Assembly (NCBI RefSeq): GCF_039555535.1
Contig: NZ_CP154630.1
Span: 1,067,001 to 1,131,000 of the forward strand
Direction: 5' to 3'
Length of the DNA: 64,000 nt
Source: Stenotrophomonas maltophilia
GTDB lineage: Bacteria > Pseudomonadota > Gammaproteobacteria > Xanthomonadales > Xanthomonadaceae
Of this stretch, positions 20,524 through 29,261 are shown in pieces (position 1 is the first letter of the stretch; each line of letters starts with the position of its first letter). Position numbers and translations under genes: made by a program. The notes below the pieces were generated by a model. It did not search any database and had not been told where the DNA came from. It saw nothing but the letters and a program-made list of their open reading frames with translations.

Positions 20524-21093
20524 TCAGGGCACCGCGAACCCTGCCTGGCGCAGCAACCCGCACAGCGCGATCAGCGGCAGGCCGATCAGCGCGGTCGGGT
20601 CGCGGTTGTCGATTGCTTCGAACAGGCTGATGCCCAGGCCCTCGCACTTGAAGCTGCCGGCGCAGTCCAGCGGCTGTTCGGCGGCCACGTAGCGGGCGAT
20701 CTCCTCCTGGCCCAGCGCGCGGAAACGGACCTCGGTCAGATCCACGGCGCTGAGTGATTCTCCGTCTCGTGTGAGACTGATTGCGGTATGGAAGCGTACC
20801 GTCTGCCCGGACATCGCCGCCAGCTGCGCGCAGGCCGCCTCGGCCGTGCCCGGCTTGCCCAGCGGCCGCCCGTTCAGGTCCGCCACCTGATCCGAGCCGA
20901 TCACCCAGGCGCCGGGGTAGCGAGCGGCGACCTCGGCCGCCTTGGCCGTGGCCAAGCGCGTCGCCACGGCCAGTGGCGTCTCACCGTTCAACGGGGTTTC
21001 ATCCACCTCCGGGCGGGCGCAGTCGAAGGGCAGGCCCAACCGCTGCAGCAGCTCGCGGCGGTAGCGGGAGGTGGAGGCCAGGACCAGTGACAT
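20524..21093 (-). CDS. Maf family nucleotide pyrophosphatase (YceF-like)
   Basis: A 189-residue Maf/Ham1-fold enzyme that hydrolyses non-canonical nucleoside triphosphates. Visible: N-terminal LVLASTSRYRRELLQRLGLPF, the VDE motif (PEVDETPLNGETP), catalytic-site GSDQVA and the ending GLPLIALCGLLRQAGF. The serine after LAST and the context next to yceD-rpmF match the YceF branch (7-methyl-GTP pyrophosphatase) rather than YhdE. Divergent from yceD. Confidence 0.9.
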   Translation of the reverse strand: MSLVLASTSRYRRELLQRLGLPFDCARPEVDETPLNGETPLAVATRLATAKAAEVAARYPGAWVIGSDQVADLNGRPLGKPGTAEAACAQLAAMSGQTVRFHTAISLTRDGESLSAVDLTEVRFRALGQEEIARYVAAEQPLDCAGSFKCEGLGISLFEAIDNRDPTALIGLPLIALCGLLRQAGFAVP

Positions 21094-21206
21094 GCGACAA
21101 TTCCGGGGCAGGGCGCGGCAGTCTGGCCCGTGTGCAGCGCCAGCAGCAAGTCCTGTATGGCGGGCATTTGACAGCAGCCCCCCCGATCCTTAGTATTCAG
21201 CGGCTT

Positions 21207-21716
21207 ATGTCCGCGAACGTGCCCGAATCGCTGGATGCTTGGCGGATGGTCGTAGCGCGCAGGCGCTTCGACGGCCAGGTCTCCCTGGCTGAATTGACCC
21301 GCCTGCAGGGGCTGGTCGCAGATACCGACGGTGAGTGTTCCTACTCGCTTGAATTCGGTCGCGACGAAGTCCTGCGGGTATCCTATGTGGAACTGACCAT
21401 CGACACCGCGTTGCCGCTGACCTGTCAGCGCAGCATGCAGCGATTCCTGTTGCCGGTGAAGGTGACCCAGAGGCTTGGCCTGATCCGCGACGAGGACGAG
21501 GAATCGTCCCTGCCGGAGGAGTACGAGGCGTTGCTGGTGCCGGAAGACGGCCAGCTGCGTCCGCTGGACCTGGTCGAAGACGAGTTGGTGCTGGCGGTGC
21601 CGGTGGTACCGCTGTCGCCCGACGGTGAAGCAGTCGACAAGGACTGGGCACCGAGCGAAGAAGAAACGAAGAAGGCCAACCCGTTCGCGGCGTTGGCGGC
21701 ATTGAAGAAACAATAG
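21207..21716 (+). CDS. yceD: YceD (DUF177) family protein
   Basis: A 169-residue acidic protein of the YceD/DUF177 family, linked to 23S rRNA/large-subunit biogenesis and nearly always encoded before rpmF. The start ATG 21207 gives the conserved [15 protein letters not shown]; the longer frame upstream is unsupported. The motif [18 protein letters not shown] contains the family's conserved Cys-x-Arg segment. Confidence 0.9.
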   Translation: MSANVPESLDAWRMVVARRRFDGQVSLAELTRLQGLVADTDGECSYSLEFGRDEVLRVSYVELTIDTALPLTCQRSMQRFLLPVKVTQRLGLIRDEDEESSLPEEYEALLVPEDGQLRPLDLVEDELVLAVPVVPLSPDGEAVDKDWAPSEEETKKANPFAALAALKKQ

Positions 21717-21823
21717 CAGCCGGATTGTCGTCGGCGGCTGCGGCGAAAGCGAAAGTGTGCTGGGCGCTGGCGTCCTGCGCGACGATACGACGAAGCAAAA
21801 CGAACCGAGTTTGGAGCAATCCC

Positions 21824-22018
21824 ATGGCTGTGCAGAAATCCCGTGTTACCCCGTCCCGCCGCGGCCAGCGCCGTTCGCATGACGCCCTGAGCGCCAAGCA
21901 GCTGTCGACCGACCCGACCACCGGCGAAGTGCATCTGCGTCACCACATCACTGCCGATGGTTTCTACCGCGGCAAGAAGGTCATCCAGACCAAGACCTCG
22001 GCCGTCGAAGAAGATTGA
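21824..22018 (+). CDS. rpmF: Ribosomal protein L32
   Basis: A 64-residue large-subunit protein, [20 protein letters not shown], preceded by a GGAG site 8 nt upstream. It lacks the Cys residues of zinc-binding L32 forms. The yceD-rpmF order is conserved. Confidence 0.97.
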   Translation: MAVQKSRVTPSRRGQRRSHDALSAKQLSTDPTTGEVHLRHHITADGFYRGKKVIQTKTSAVEED

Positions 22019-22027
22019 TGTGCCGGG

Positions 22028-22055
22028 AAGGCCGCTGCCCCGGGCAGCGGCCTTT
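22028..22055 (+). terminator. Hairpin after rpmF
   Basis: A 12-13-bp near-perfect stem (AAGGCCGCTGCC and complement) ending in TTT. It probably partly ends rpmF transcription before fabH; the short T-run suggests leakiness. Confidence 0.65.
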
Positions 22056-22105
22056 GCCTTCTTTCCCGGGCGTGCCGGTGATCGGCGGCCCGCGCAACAG
22101 GAAAC

Positions 22106-23086
22106 ATGATGAGCAAGCGGATCTATTCGAGGATCGCGGGCACCGGTAGCTATTTGCCGGAAAAAGTCCTGACCAACGCCGACCTGGAAAAGATGGTCGA
22201 AACCTCGGATGAGTGGATCCAGTCGCGCACCGGAATTCGTGAACGGCACATCGCGGCCGAAGGCGAAACCACCAGCGACCTCGGCTACCAGGCCGCGTTG
22301 CGCGCACTTGAAGCGGCCGGCATCGACGCTTCGCAGCTCGACATGATCGTGGTTGGTACGACCACGCCTGACCTCATTTTCCCCTCCACCGCGTGCCTGA
22401 TCCAGGCCAAGCTCGGTGTTGCGGGGTGCCCTGCCTTTGACGTCAACGCGGCCTGTTCGGGCTTCGTGTTCGCGTTGGGCGTGGCCGACAAATTCATCCG
22501 TTCCGGCGACTGCAGGCACGTGCTGGTGATCGGCACCGAAACGCTGACCCGCATGGTCGACTGGAACGATCGCACCACCTGCGTGCTGTTCGGCGATGGC
22601 GCCGGCGCCGTGGTGCTCAAGGCCGACGAAGAGACCGGCATCCTCAGCACCCACCTGCATGCCGATGGCAGCAAGAAGGAACTGCTGTGGAACCCGGTGG
22701 GCGTCTCGACCGGCTTCAAGGACGGCGCCAACGGGGGTGGCACCATCAACATGAAGGGCAACGACGTGTTCAAGTACGCCGTCAAGGCGCTGGACTCGGT
22801 CGTGGACGAGACCCTGGCCGCCAACGGCCTGGACAAGTCCGACCTGGATTGGCTGATTCCGCACCAGGCCAACCTGCGCATCATCGAAGCCACCGCCAAG
22901 CGCCTGGACATGTCGATGGACCAGGTGGTGGTGACTGTCGACAAGCATGGCAACACCTCGTCCGGTTCGGTGCCGCTGGCGCTGGACGCCGCGGTGCGTT
23001 CGGGCCGCGTAGAGCGTGGCCAGCTGCTGCTGCTGGAAGCCTTCGGTGGCGGCTTCACGTGGGGTTCGGCCCTGCTGCGCTATTGA
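22106..23086 (+). CDS. fabH: 3-oxoacyl-[acyl-carrier-protein] synthase III
   Basis: The first condensation enzyme of type II fatty acid synthesis, joining acetyl-CoA (or a similar primer) to malonyl-ACP; 326 residues. The active-site Cys117 lies in [10 protein letters not shown], with His in [10 protein letters not shown] and Asn in [16 protein letters not shown] site precedes the tandem ATGATG (22106/22109). The gene follows rpmF directly; plsX, which commonly lies between them, is missing here. Confidence 0.96.
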   Translation: MMSKRIYSRIAGTGSYLPEKVLTNADLEKMVETSDEWIQSRTGIRERHIAAEGETTSDLGYQAALRALEAAGIDASQLDMIVVGTTTPDLIFPSTACLIQAKLGVAGCPAFDVNAACSGFVFALGVADKFIRSGDCRHVLVIGTETLTRMVDWNDRTTCVLFGDGAGAVVLKADEETGILSTHLHADGSKKELLWNPVGVSTGFKDGANGGGTINMKGNDVFKYAVKALDSVVDETLAANGLDKSDLDWLIPHQANLRIIEATAKRLDMSMDQVVVTVDKHGNTSSGSVPLALDAAVRSGRVERGQLLLLEAFGGGFTWGSALLRY

Positions 23087-23116
23087 TAGCGCAAGTTACG
23101 ACAATGTGAAGTTTGT

Positions 23117-23143
23117 CGTTACGGCCCCTCTGGGGCCGTAACG
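23117..23143 (+). other. Strong hairpin between fabH and the kinase-like gene
   Basis: A perfect 12-bp-arm inverted repeat (CGTTACGGCCCC and complement, loop TCT) just upstream of the RBS at about 23152. There is no T-tract, so it may be a processing or stability element rather than a terminator. Confidence 0.6.
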
Positions 23144-23163
23144 CGTTTATAGGAGTACCCGTC

Positions 23164-23946
23164 ATGGTTGAGCCCATCGTCATCGAAGGGCAGCGCGCCT
23201 GGCTGAAGCAGTACGGCAAGGGAAGCCGCGCACTGGCCCTGGGCCTGCTCAATTTCGTTGCCCGCCGTTTCCATCTGGACGCCCTGCGCCCACCGCCGCA
23301 CCGAGGTGGTGATGCCGCGCGCGAAACCGAAGCCCGTCGCCTGGGAGAACTGCAGGCGCAGGGCGTGAACGTGCCCGACGTGCTGGGCAGCGGCCACGCC
23401 GCGCTGGTGATCGGCGACAACGGCAGCTCGTTCAATACCTGCCTGCGCCAGGCCGACGAGGCCGGCCGCGACCGGCTGGTGATGGCCGCCATGCAGGCCA
23501 TCGCCGAAGCGCATGCACGCGGCGCCTATTTCGGCCAGCCGCTGCCGCGCAACCTCACCTGGGACGGGCAGAAGGTGGGCTTCATCGACTTCGAGGAAGA
23601 TCCGCTGGAAGTGATGGATCTGGCCGAAGCGCAGGCCCGCGACTGGCTGATGTTCGGCTACGGCGTGGCCAAGTACTACGCCGACCGCCCCGAGCAGCTG
23701 CAGGCGATGATGGCCGAGGCGATGGGCGATGCCCAGGCGCCGGTGCGCGAGCATGTGCATGCGGTCAGCGGCCGGCTGCGCAGCCTGGCCCGGGTGTGCA
23801 TGAAGCTGGGCCGTTCAGCGCGCGCGCTGGCCCATTCGATCTTCATCGCCCATGGCGCCAGCACGGCGGGCGTGCTGATGCTGGTGGGCCTGTGCGTGGA
23901 TTTCCTCGCCGACGGCGACCTGGACGTGCTGCAGCTGTTCTGCTGA
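23164..23946 (+). CDS. Small protein-kinase-like fold (Bud32/LPS-kinase type), degenerate
   Basis: A 260-residue protein starting at MVEPIVIEGQRAWLKQYGKG after an AGGAG site. The N-terminal lobe is followed by a catalytic-loop-like segment GAYFGQPLPRNLTWDG and a metal-loop-like VGFIDFEEDP, the layout of RIO/Bud32 and lipopolysaccharide kinases with altered key residues. A hydrophobic C-terminal segment (GVLMLVGLCVDFLA) may be a membrane anchor. It sits inside the fatty-acid cluster between fabH and fabD. Relatives may be labelled phosphatases in databases; I think the kinase-like fold is more likely, with low certainty about activity. Confidence 0.6.
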   Translation: MVEPIVIEGQRAWLKQYGKGSRALALGLLNFVARRFHLDALRPPPHRGGDAARETEARRLGELQAQGVNVPDVLGSGHAALVIGDNGSSFNTCLRQADEAGRDRLVMAAMQAIAEAHARGAYFGQPLPRNLTWDGQKVGFIDFEEDPLEVMDLAEAQARDWLMFGYGVAKYYADRPEQLQAMMAEAMGDAQAPVREHVHAVSGRLRSLARVCMKLGRSARALAHSIFIAHGASTAGVLMLVGLCVDFLADGDLDVLQLFC

Positions 23947-24059
23947 CGCCGTGCGCTTGCCCGGCTGCGCTCCATACGCCTGCATACGCGCACGTACAGA
24001 CGACACAGCGGATTCGCCCTTATCATGGCCCGCTTCGATTGCAACAAGCGGATGACCGC

Positions 24060-25004
24060 GTGACCGTATCCACCCTCGCTTTTGTCTTCCCCGGCCAGGG
24101 CTCGCAGTCTGTGGGCATGGTGGCCGAGCTGGCCGAACTGCACCCGCAGGTGCGTGAAGCCTTCACCGAGGCATCCGATGGTGCCGGCGTCGACCTGTGG
24201 GCGCTGTCCCAGGGTGGCCCGGAGGAAATGCTCAACCGTACCGAATACACTCAGCCGGCCCTGCTGGCCGCAAGCATCGGCGTGTGGCGCGCCTGGAACG
24301 CCGTGGGCGGTCCGCGCCCGTCGGTGCTGGCCGGTCACAGCCTGGGCGAGTACACCGCCCTGGTTGCCGCTGGCGCGCTGAGCCTGCATGACGGCGCCCA
24401 CCTGGTGCGCCTGCGCGGCCAGCTGATGCAGGAAGCCGCACCGGCCGGTGTCGGCGCCATGGCCGCCGTGCTCGGCGCCGAAGACCAGCTGGTGCTGGAC
24501 GTCTGCGCCGAAGCCGCAGGCAGCCAGGTGGTGGTGCCGGCCAACTTCAATTCGCCGGGCCAGATCGTGATCGGTGGCGACGCCGACGCGGTCGACCGCG
24601 CACTGGCGCTGCTGGCCGAGAAGGGCGTGCGCAAGGCGGTCAAGCTGGCCGTGAGCGTGCCCTCGCACACCCCGCTGATGCGCGAAGCCGCCAACCGCCT
24701 GGCCGAAGTGATGGCCGGCCTGTCCTGGCAGGCGCCGCAGCTGCCGGTGGTGCAGAACGTCGATGCCAAGGTGCACGAGGGGGTGGACGCGATCCGTACC
24801 GCGCTGGTGCAGCAGCTGTACCAGCCGGTGCAGTGGACCGGTTGCGTGCAGGCTCTGGCCGGCCGTGGCATCGCCCAGATCGCCGAGTGCGGCCCGGGCA
24901 AGGTGCTGACCGGCCTGGTCAAGCGCATCGACAAGGCCATCGACGGCCGTTCGCTGGCCACCCCGGGCGACTTTGAAGCCGCCCGCGAGGCATGGTCGGC
25001 CTGA
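24060..25004 (+). CDS. fabD: Malonyl-CoA:ACP transacylase
   Basis: Loads malonyl groups onto ACP; 314 residues. The GTG at 24060 gives the canonical N-terminus VSTLAFVFPGQGSQSVGM. The nucleophile Ser94 is in AGHSLGEYTA, the catalytic His in VPSHTPLM, and the substrate Arg in LVRLRGQLMQ. No in-frame ATG lies close by, so GTG is chosen over the long upstream extension. Confidence 0.96.
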   Translation: MTVSTLAFVFPGQGSQSVGMVAELAELHPQVREAFTEASDGAGVDLWALSQGGPEEMLNRTEYTQPALLAASIGVWRAWNAVGGPRPSVLAGHSLGEYTALVAAGALSLHDGAHLVRLRGQLMQEAAPAGVGAMAAVLGAEDQLVLDVCAEAAGSQVVVPANFNSPGQIVIGGDADAVDRALALLAEKGVRKAVKLAVSVPSHTPLMREAANRLAEVMAGLSWQAPQLPVVQNVDAKVHEGVDAIRTALVQQLYQPVQWTGCVQALAGRGIAQIAECGPGKVLTGLVKRIDKAIDGRSLATPGDFEAAREAWSA

Positions 25005-25086
25005 TCCCCCTTGTTCCTGCCGACCGTACCGATGGCCGCTGCACGCGGCACGGGTGCGGCGGCCGCCCCAGCCTGAGGAAAACATC

Positions 25087-25830
25087 ATGAGCAAGCCCCT
25101 GCAGGGTGAAATCGCACTGGTCACTGGTGCCAGCCGTGGCATTGGTGCCGCCATCGCCGATCTGCTGGCCGCCCAGGGCGCCACCGTCATCGGCACCGCC
25201 ACCACCGAATCCGGTGCCGCCGCCATCGGCGAGCGCCTGGCTGCCCACGGCGGCCACGGCCGTGCGCTGAACGTGACCGACGCTGCCGCGCTGGACAGCG
25301 TGCTGGACGGCATCGCCAAGGAGTTCGGCCCGATCTCGATCCTGGTCAACAATGCCGGCATCACCCGCGACAACCTGCTGATGCGCATGAAGGACGAGGA
25401 CTGGGCGTCGATCATCGATACCAACCTGACCAGCGTGTTCCGCACCAGCAAGGCGGTCATGCGCGGCATGATGAAGGCGCGCAAGGGCCGCATCATCAAC
25501 ATCGCATCGGTGGTGGGCGTGACCGGCAATGCCGGCCAGGCCAACTACGCGGCCGCCAAGGCCGGCATCATCGGCTTCAGCAAGTCGCTGGCCAAGGAAA
25601 TCGGTTCGCGCGGTGTCACCGTCAATGTGGTCGCTCCCGGCTTCATCGACACCGACATGACCAAGGCGTTGCCGGAAGAAGCGCGTACCGCGCTGATCAA
25701 CGACATCGCCCTCGAACGCCTGGGTTCGCCGGAGGACATCGCCCATGCGGTGGCCTTCCTGGCCAGCCCGGCTGCCGGTTACATCACCGGCGAAACCCTC
25801 CATGTGAACGGTGGCATGTACATGCCGTAA
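25087..25830 (+). CDS. fabG: 3-oxoacyl-[acyl-carrier-protein] reductase
   Basis: NADPH-dependent reductase of fatty acid elongation, 247 residues, short-chain dehydrogenase fold. TGASRGIG (13-20) binds the cofactor, NNAG follows at about 88-91, and the catalytic residues are Ser141, Tyr154 and Lys158. A GAGGAAAA site precedes ATG 25087. Confidence 0.97.
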   Translation: MSKPLQGEIALVTGASRGIGAAIADLLAAQGATVIGTATTESGAAAIGERLAAHGGHGRALNVTDAAALDSVLDGIAKEFGPISILVNNAGITRDNLLMRMKDEDWASIIDTNLTSVFRTSKAVMRGMMKARKGRIINIASVVGVTGNAGQANYAAAKAGIIGFSKSLAKEIGSRGVTVNVVAPGFIDTDMTKALPEEARTALINDIALERLGSPEDIAHAVAFLASPAAGYITGETLHVNGGMYMP

Positions 25831-25982
25831 GCAAGGGGCGCAGGGATTGCGCCGCAAGTGGTTGATCTGCTGAGGTTTTTGCTGCGATGCAAGGCCGCGC
25901 CGGTTTCCACTACACTATCCCACGGCCATCGCCTTTGATGGCGACCACTTTTGAACCACAACTCCATCTGGAGCGAGATCCC

Positions 25983-26222
25983 ATGAGCACCATCGAAGAA
26001 CGCGTCAAGAAAATCGTCGTCGAACAGCTTGGCGTCAAGGAAGAAGAAGTCACCAACAGCGCATCGTTCGTCGATGACCTGGGCGCTGACTCGCTGGACA
26101 CCGTCGAGCTGGTGATGGCCCTGGAAGAAGAATTCGAGTGCGAGATCCCGGACGAAGAAGCCGAGAAGATCAGCACCGTGCAGGCCGCCATCGACTACGT
26201 CAAGGCCCACGTCAAGGCCTGA
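25983..26222 (+). CDS. acpP: Acyl carrier protein
   Basis: A 79-residue acidic four-helix carrier. Ser37 in [11 protein letters not shown] receives the 4'-phosphopantetheine arm. It lies 152 nt after fabG, long enough for its own promoter, as is common for this abundant protein. Confidence 0.98.
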   Translation: MSTIEERVKKIVVEQLGVKEEEVTNSASFVDDLGADSLDTVELVMALEEEFECEIPDEEAEKISTVQAAIDYVKAHVKA

Positions 26223-26274
26223 TGTCAGACGGCAGTGCGCGTGCGGGTCATCCTCGCCGCGCACCGCACCCCAT

Positions 26275-26294
26275 GGGGCCGCTGTTGCGGCCCC
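26275..26294 (+). terminator. Attenuator-like hairpin between acpP and fabF
   Basis: A perfect 8-bp GC stem (GGGGCCGC/GCGGCCCC, loop TGTT) without a T-run. It could lower transcription into fabF relative to the abundant acpP message (inference). Confidence 0.5.
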
Positions 26295-26364
26295 GTGTGT
26301 TTGAGCATCACATCGAAGCAAACCGAGTTGCCCGTAGAATCCATCCGGGTCAGGAGAAACAGCA

Positions 26365-27627
26365 ATGAAGCGTCGCGTCGTCGTAACCGGCCTGGGTATC
26401 GTCTCGCCGTTGGGCAATGATCTGGCCAGCAGCTGGGAAGGCATCACCCACGGTCGTTCGGGCATCGGTCCGCTGACCAACGTTGCTGATGCCTACGTGG
26501 ATCGGTTCACCACCAAGATTGCAGGTGAGGTCAAGGGATTCGACATCACCGCCGACAATGAACTGTTCGGCAAGTATCGGGTCAGCGGCAAGGATGCCAA
26601 GAAGATGGACCCGTTCATCCATTACGGCCTCGGTGCCTCGTTCATGGCCCTGCACGACTCGGGCCTGGAGATCACCGACGCCAATGCCGAGCGCATCGGC
26701 GCCATCGTCGGCGCCGGCATCGGCGGCCTGCTCGGCATCGAAGAGCAGACCATCGAGTTCCACGAGGGCAAGAAGATCTCGCCCTTCTACGTGCCCAAGA
26801 CCATCATCAACATGCTGCCGGGCCAGCTGAGCATCATCACCGGCCTGAAGGGCCCGTCGTTCTCGGCGGTGTCGGCGTGCGCGACCTCGAACCATTCGAT
26901 CGGTACCGCGATGCGCATGATCCAGTACGGCGATGCCGACGTGATGGTGGTCGGTGGTGCCGAGCGTGGCTCGTCGCCGACCGCGCTGGGCGGCTTCTGC
27001 GCGATGAAGGCCATGAGCACCCGCAACGACGCCCCGGAACAGGCCTCGCGCCCGTGGGACAAGGACCGTGACGGCTTCGTGCTGGGCGACGGCGCCGGCA
27101 TCCTGATCCTGGAAGAGTACGAGCACGCCAAGGCACGCGGCGCGAAGATCTACTGCGAACTGGCCGGTTTCGGTGCCAGCTCCGACGCGTACCACATGAC
27201 CGCCCCGAGCGAGAACGGCGAAGGCGCCGCGCGCTGCATGGTCATGGCCATGAAGGACGCCGGCGTGACCCCGGAACAGGTGGGTTACCTCAACGCGCAC
27301 GGCACTTCCACGCCGCTGGGCGACCTGGGCGAGACCATGGCGATGAAGACCGCCTTCGGCGACCACGCCTACAAGATGATGGTCAGCTCCACCAAGTCGA
27401 TGACCGGCCACCTGCTGGGCGCCGCCGGTGGCGTGGAAGCGATCTTCTCGGTGATGGCGCTGCAGGACAACATCATTCCGCCGACCATCAACCTGGAACA
27501 GCCCGGCGAAGGCTGCGACCTGGACTACGTGCCCAACGAAGCACGCCAGGCCAAGGTGGACGTGGTGATGTCCAATGGCTTCGGCTTCGGCGGCACCAAC
27601 GGCACGCTGATCTTCAAGCGCGTCTGA
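26365..27627 (+). CDS. fabF: 3-oxoacyl-[acyl-carrier-protein] synthase II
   Basis: Elongation condensing enzyme, 420 residues, thiolase fold. Active-site Cys172 is in SACATSNHSIG; the two histidines are in LNAHGTSTPLGD and SMTGHLLGAAGG, and the C-terminal SNGFGFGGTNGTL loop is present. AGGAGAAAC precedes the ATG. Confidence 0.97.
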   Translation: MKRRVVVTGLGIVSPLGNDLASSWEGITHGRSGIGPLTNVADAYVDRFTTKIAGEVKGFDITADNELFGKYRVSGKDAKKMDPFIHYGLGASFMALHDSGLEITDANAERIGAIVGAGIGGLLGIEEQTIEFHEGKKISPFYVPKTIINMLPGQLSIITGLKGPSFSAVSACATSNHSIGTAMRMIQYGDADVMVVGGAERGSSPTALGGFCAMKAMSTRNDAPEQASRPWDKDRDGFVLGDGAGILILEEYEHAKARGAKIYCELAGFGASSDAYHMTAPSENGEGAARCMVMAMKDAGVTPEQVGYLNAHGTSTPLGDLGETMAMKTAFGDHAYKMMVSSTKSMTGHLLGAAGGVEAIFSVMALQDNIIPPTINLEQPGEGCDLDYVPNEARQAKVDVVMSNGFGFGGTNGTLIFKRV

Positions 27628-27685
27628 CCGGCATCGTCGCGCCGCGACCCATCGGCAATCCGACAAACGGATCAACGCCGTGCAC

Positions 27686-27714
27686 CACGGAGCCGCCGCA
27701 AGGCGGCTTCCGTG
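27686..27714 (+). terminator. Hairpin after fabF
   Basis: A near-perfect stem (CACGGAGCCGCC with GGCGGCTTCCGTG, loop GCAA) 60 nt beyond fabF and 26 nt before pabB. There is no T-tract; it probably gives partial termination or transcript protection. Confidence 0.45.
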
Positions 27715-27739
27715 CATCTGAACCCCCGAACTGGCCATC

Positions 27740-29104
27740 ATGACCCACGCACCGCTGATCCACCCGCTGCCGCACCCGATCGATCTGTTGGCGCTGCAAC
27801 GGCACGACCCGGCGCGTTTCCCGCTGCTGATGGAATCCACGGCCTCGGGCACCGCCCAGGGCCGCTGGAGCCTGCTGCTGGCCGCGCAGGGCGAGGGCCT
27901 GCGGCTGGACGCCGATGGCCAGGTGCGTGACCTGCACGACGCCGTGCAGCCCGGCACGTTCCTGCAGGCGCTGGATCGCGCGTGGCAGGCCGAACGCCTG
28001 CCACATGACGGCAGCCACAGCCTGCCGTTCCGCGGCGGCTGGGCGCTGATGCTGGATTACGAAGTGGCCAGTCAGATCGAACCGGTGCTGCCGGCGCGTG
28101 CACGTGACGATGGCGGCCCGACCGCCGTGGCGCTGCGTTGCCCGGCCGCCGTGCTGCACGACCATCACAACGACGCCAGCTTCGTCATCGCCGAAGCCGG
28201 TGAGCAGGTATTGCTGGATGCGCTGGTAGCACTGGCCTCGGCGGCGTTGCCCGACGCCGGGCAGGGCTGGCAGCCGCCGCAGTCGGTGGGCGAGGATGCG
28301 CCGCAGCGCTTCACCGACGGCGTGCGCCGGGTGATCGAGTACCTGCGTGCCGGCGACGTGTTCCAGGTGAACCTGTCGCGGCGCTGGGGCGCGCAGTTCG
28401 CTGCGCCGGTCAGCCCGCAGGCGCTGTATGCACAGCTGCGCCGCGCCAACCCGGCGCCGTTTGCCGGCCTGTTCAGCGCGCATGGCCGCCATGTGGTCAG
28501 TTCCTCGCCGGAGCGGCTGGTGTCGGTGCACGCCGGCCACGCGCAGACCCGTCCGATTGCCGGCACGCGTCCGCGCTTCGAGGGCGACGATGATGCCGCG
28601 CGCATCCAGGAGCTGGTCGGTCACCCCAAGGAGCGCGCCGAGCACGTGATGCTGATCGACCTGGAGCGCAACGACCTCGGTCGCATCTGCCTGCCGGGCA
28701 CCGTGGTGGTCGATGAGCTGATGACCGTGGAGAGCTACGCGCACGTGCATCACATCGTCAGCAACGTCAGCGGCCATCTGCGCCCGGAGGTCACGCCCGG
28801 CGAGGTGATCGCCGCCACGTTCCCGGGCGGCACCATCACCGGCTGCCCGAAGGTGCGCTGCATGCAGATCATCAGCGAACTGGAGCAGGTGCCGCGCGGT
28901 GCCTATACCGGCGCCTTCGGGTGGCTGAACCGCGATGGCGACCTGGACCTGAACATCCTGATCCGCACCGCTGAAGTGGATGGCCACGAGGTCAGCTTCC
29001 GCACCGGCGCCGGCATCGTGGTGGACTCGGACCCGGACAAGGAACTGGACGAGACCCGCGCCAAGGCGCGCGGCCTGCTGCGGGCGCTGGGCCAGCAGGG
29101 CTGA
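27740..29104 (+). CDS. pabB: Aminodeoxychorismate synthase component I (chorismate-binding)
   Basis: A 454-residue enzyme of the anthranilate/isochorismate/ADC synthase family. Conserved C-terminal motifs are HVMLIDLERNDLGRI, FPGGTITGCPKVRCMQ and YTGAFGWLNRDGDLDLN. Position between fabF and mltG is the usual pabB neighbourhood, supplying 4-aminobenzoate for folate. The motif at residues 272-276 reads PIAGT, whereas E. coli PabB has PIKGT; Ala there is typical of anthranilate synthases, so an AS-like activity cannot be excluded. No pabC is visible between it and mltG. Confidence 0.85.
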   Translation: MTHAPLIHPLPHPIDLLALQRHDPARFPLLMESTASGTAQGRWSLLLAAQGEGLRLDADGQVRDLHDAVQPGTFLQALDRAWQAERLPHDGSHSLPFRGGWALMLDYEVASQIEPVLPARARDDGGPTAVALRCPAAVLHDHHNDASFVIAEAGEQVLLDALVALASAALPDAGQGWQPPQSVGEDAPQRFTDGVRRVIEYLRAGDVFQVNLSRRWGAQFAAPVSPQALYAQLRRANPAPFAGLFSAHGRHVVSSSPERLVSVHAGHAQTRPIAGTRPRFEGDDDAARIQELVGHPKERAEHVMLIDLERNDLGRICLPGTVVVDELMTVESYAHVHHIVSNVSGHLRPEVTPGEVIAATFPGGTITGCPKVRCMQIISELEQVPRGAYTGAFGWLNRDGDLDLNILIRTAEVDGHEVSFRTGAGIVVDSDPDKELDETRAKARGLLRALGQQG

Positions 29105-29261
29105 TTGACCGCCCCCGCCGGGCATGACCCGGCGCTGCCGGTTCCGGTTTTGGTGGGTGCCGATCTTGGTCGGCACGGATGCGGGTGTCTGCCTCCCCGG
29201 TCATGACCCCACACCACCGGCACGGTATCCTGCACGACGGAATCGAGTTCAGAGGTAGTCC

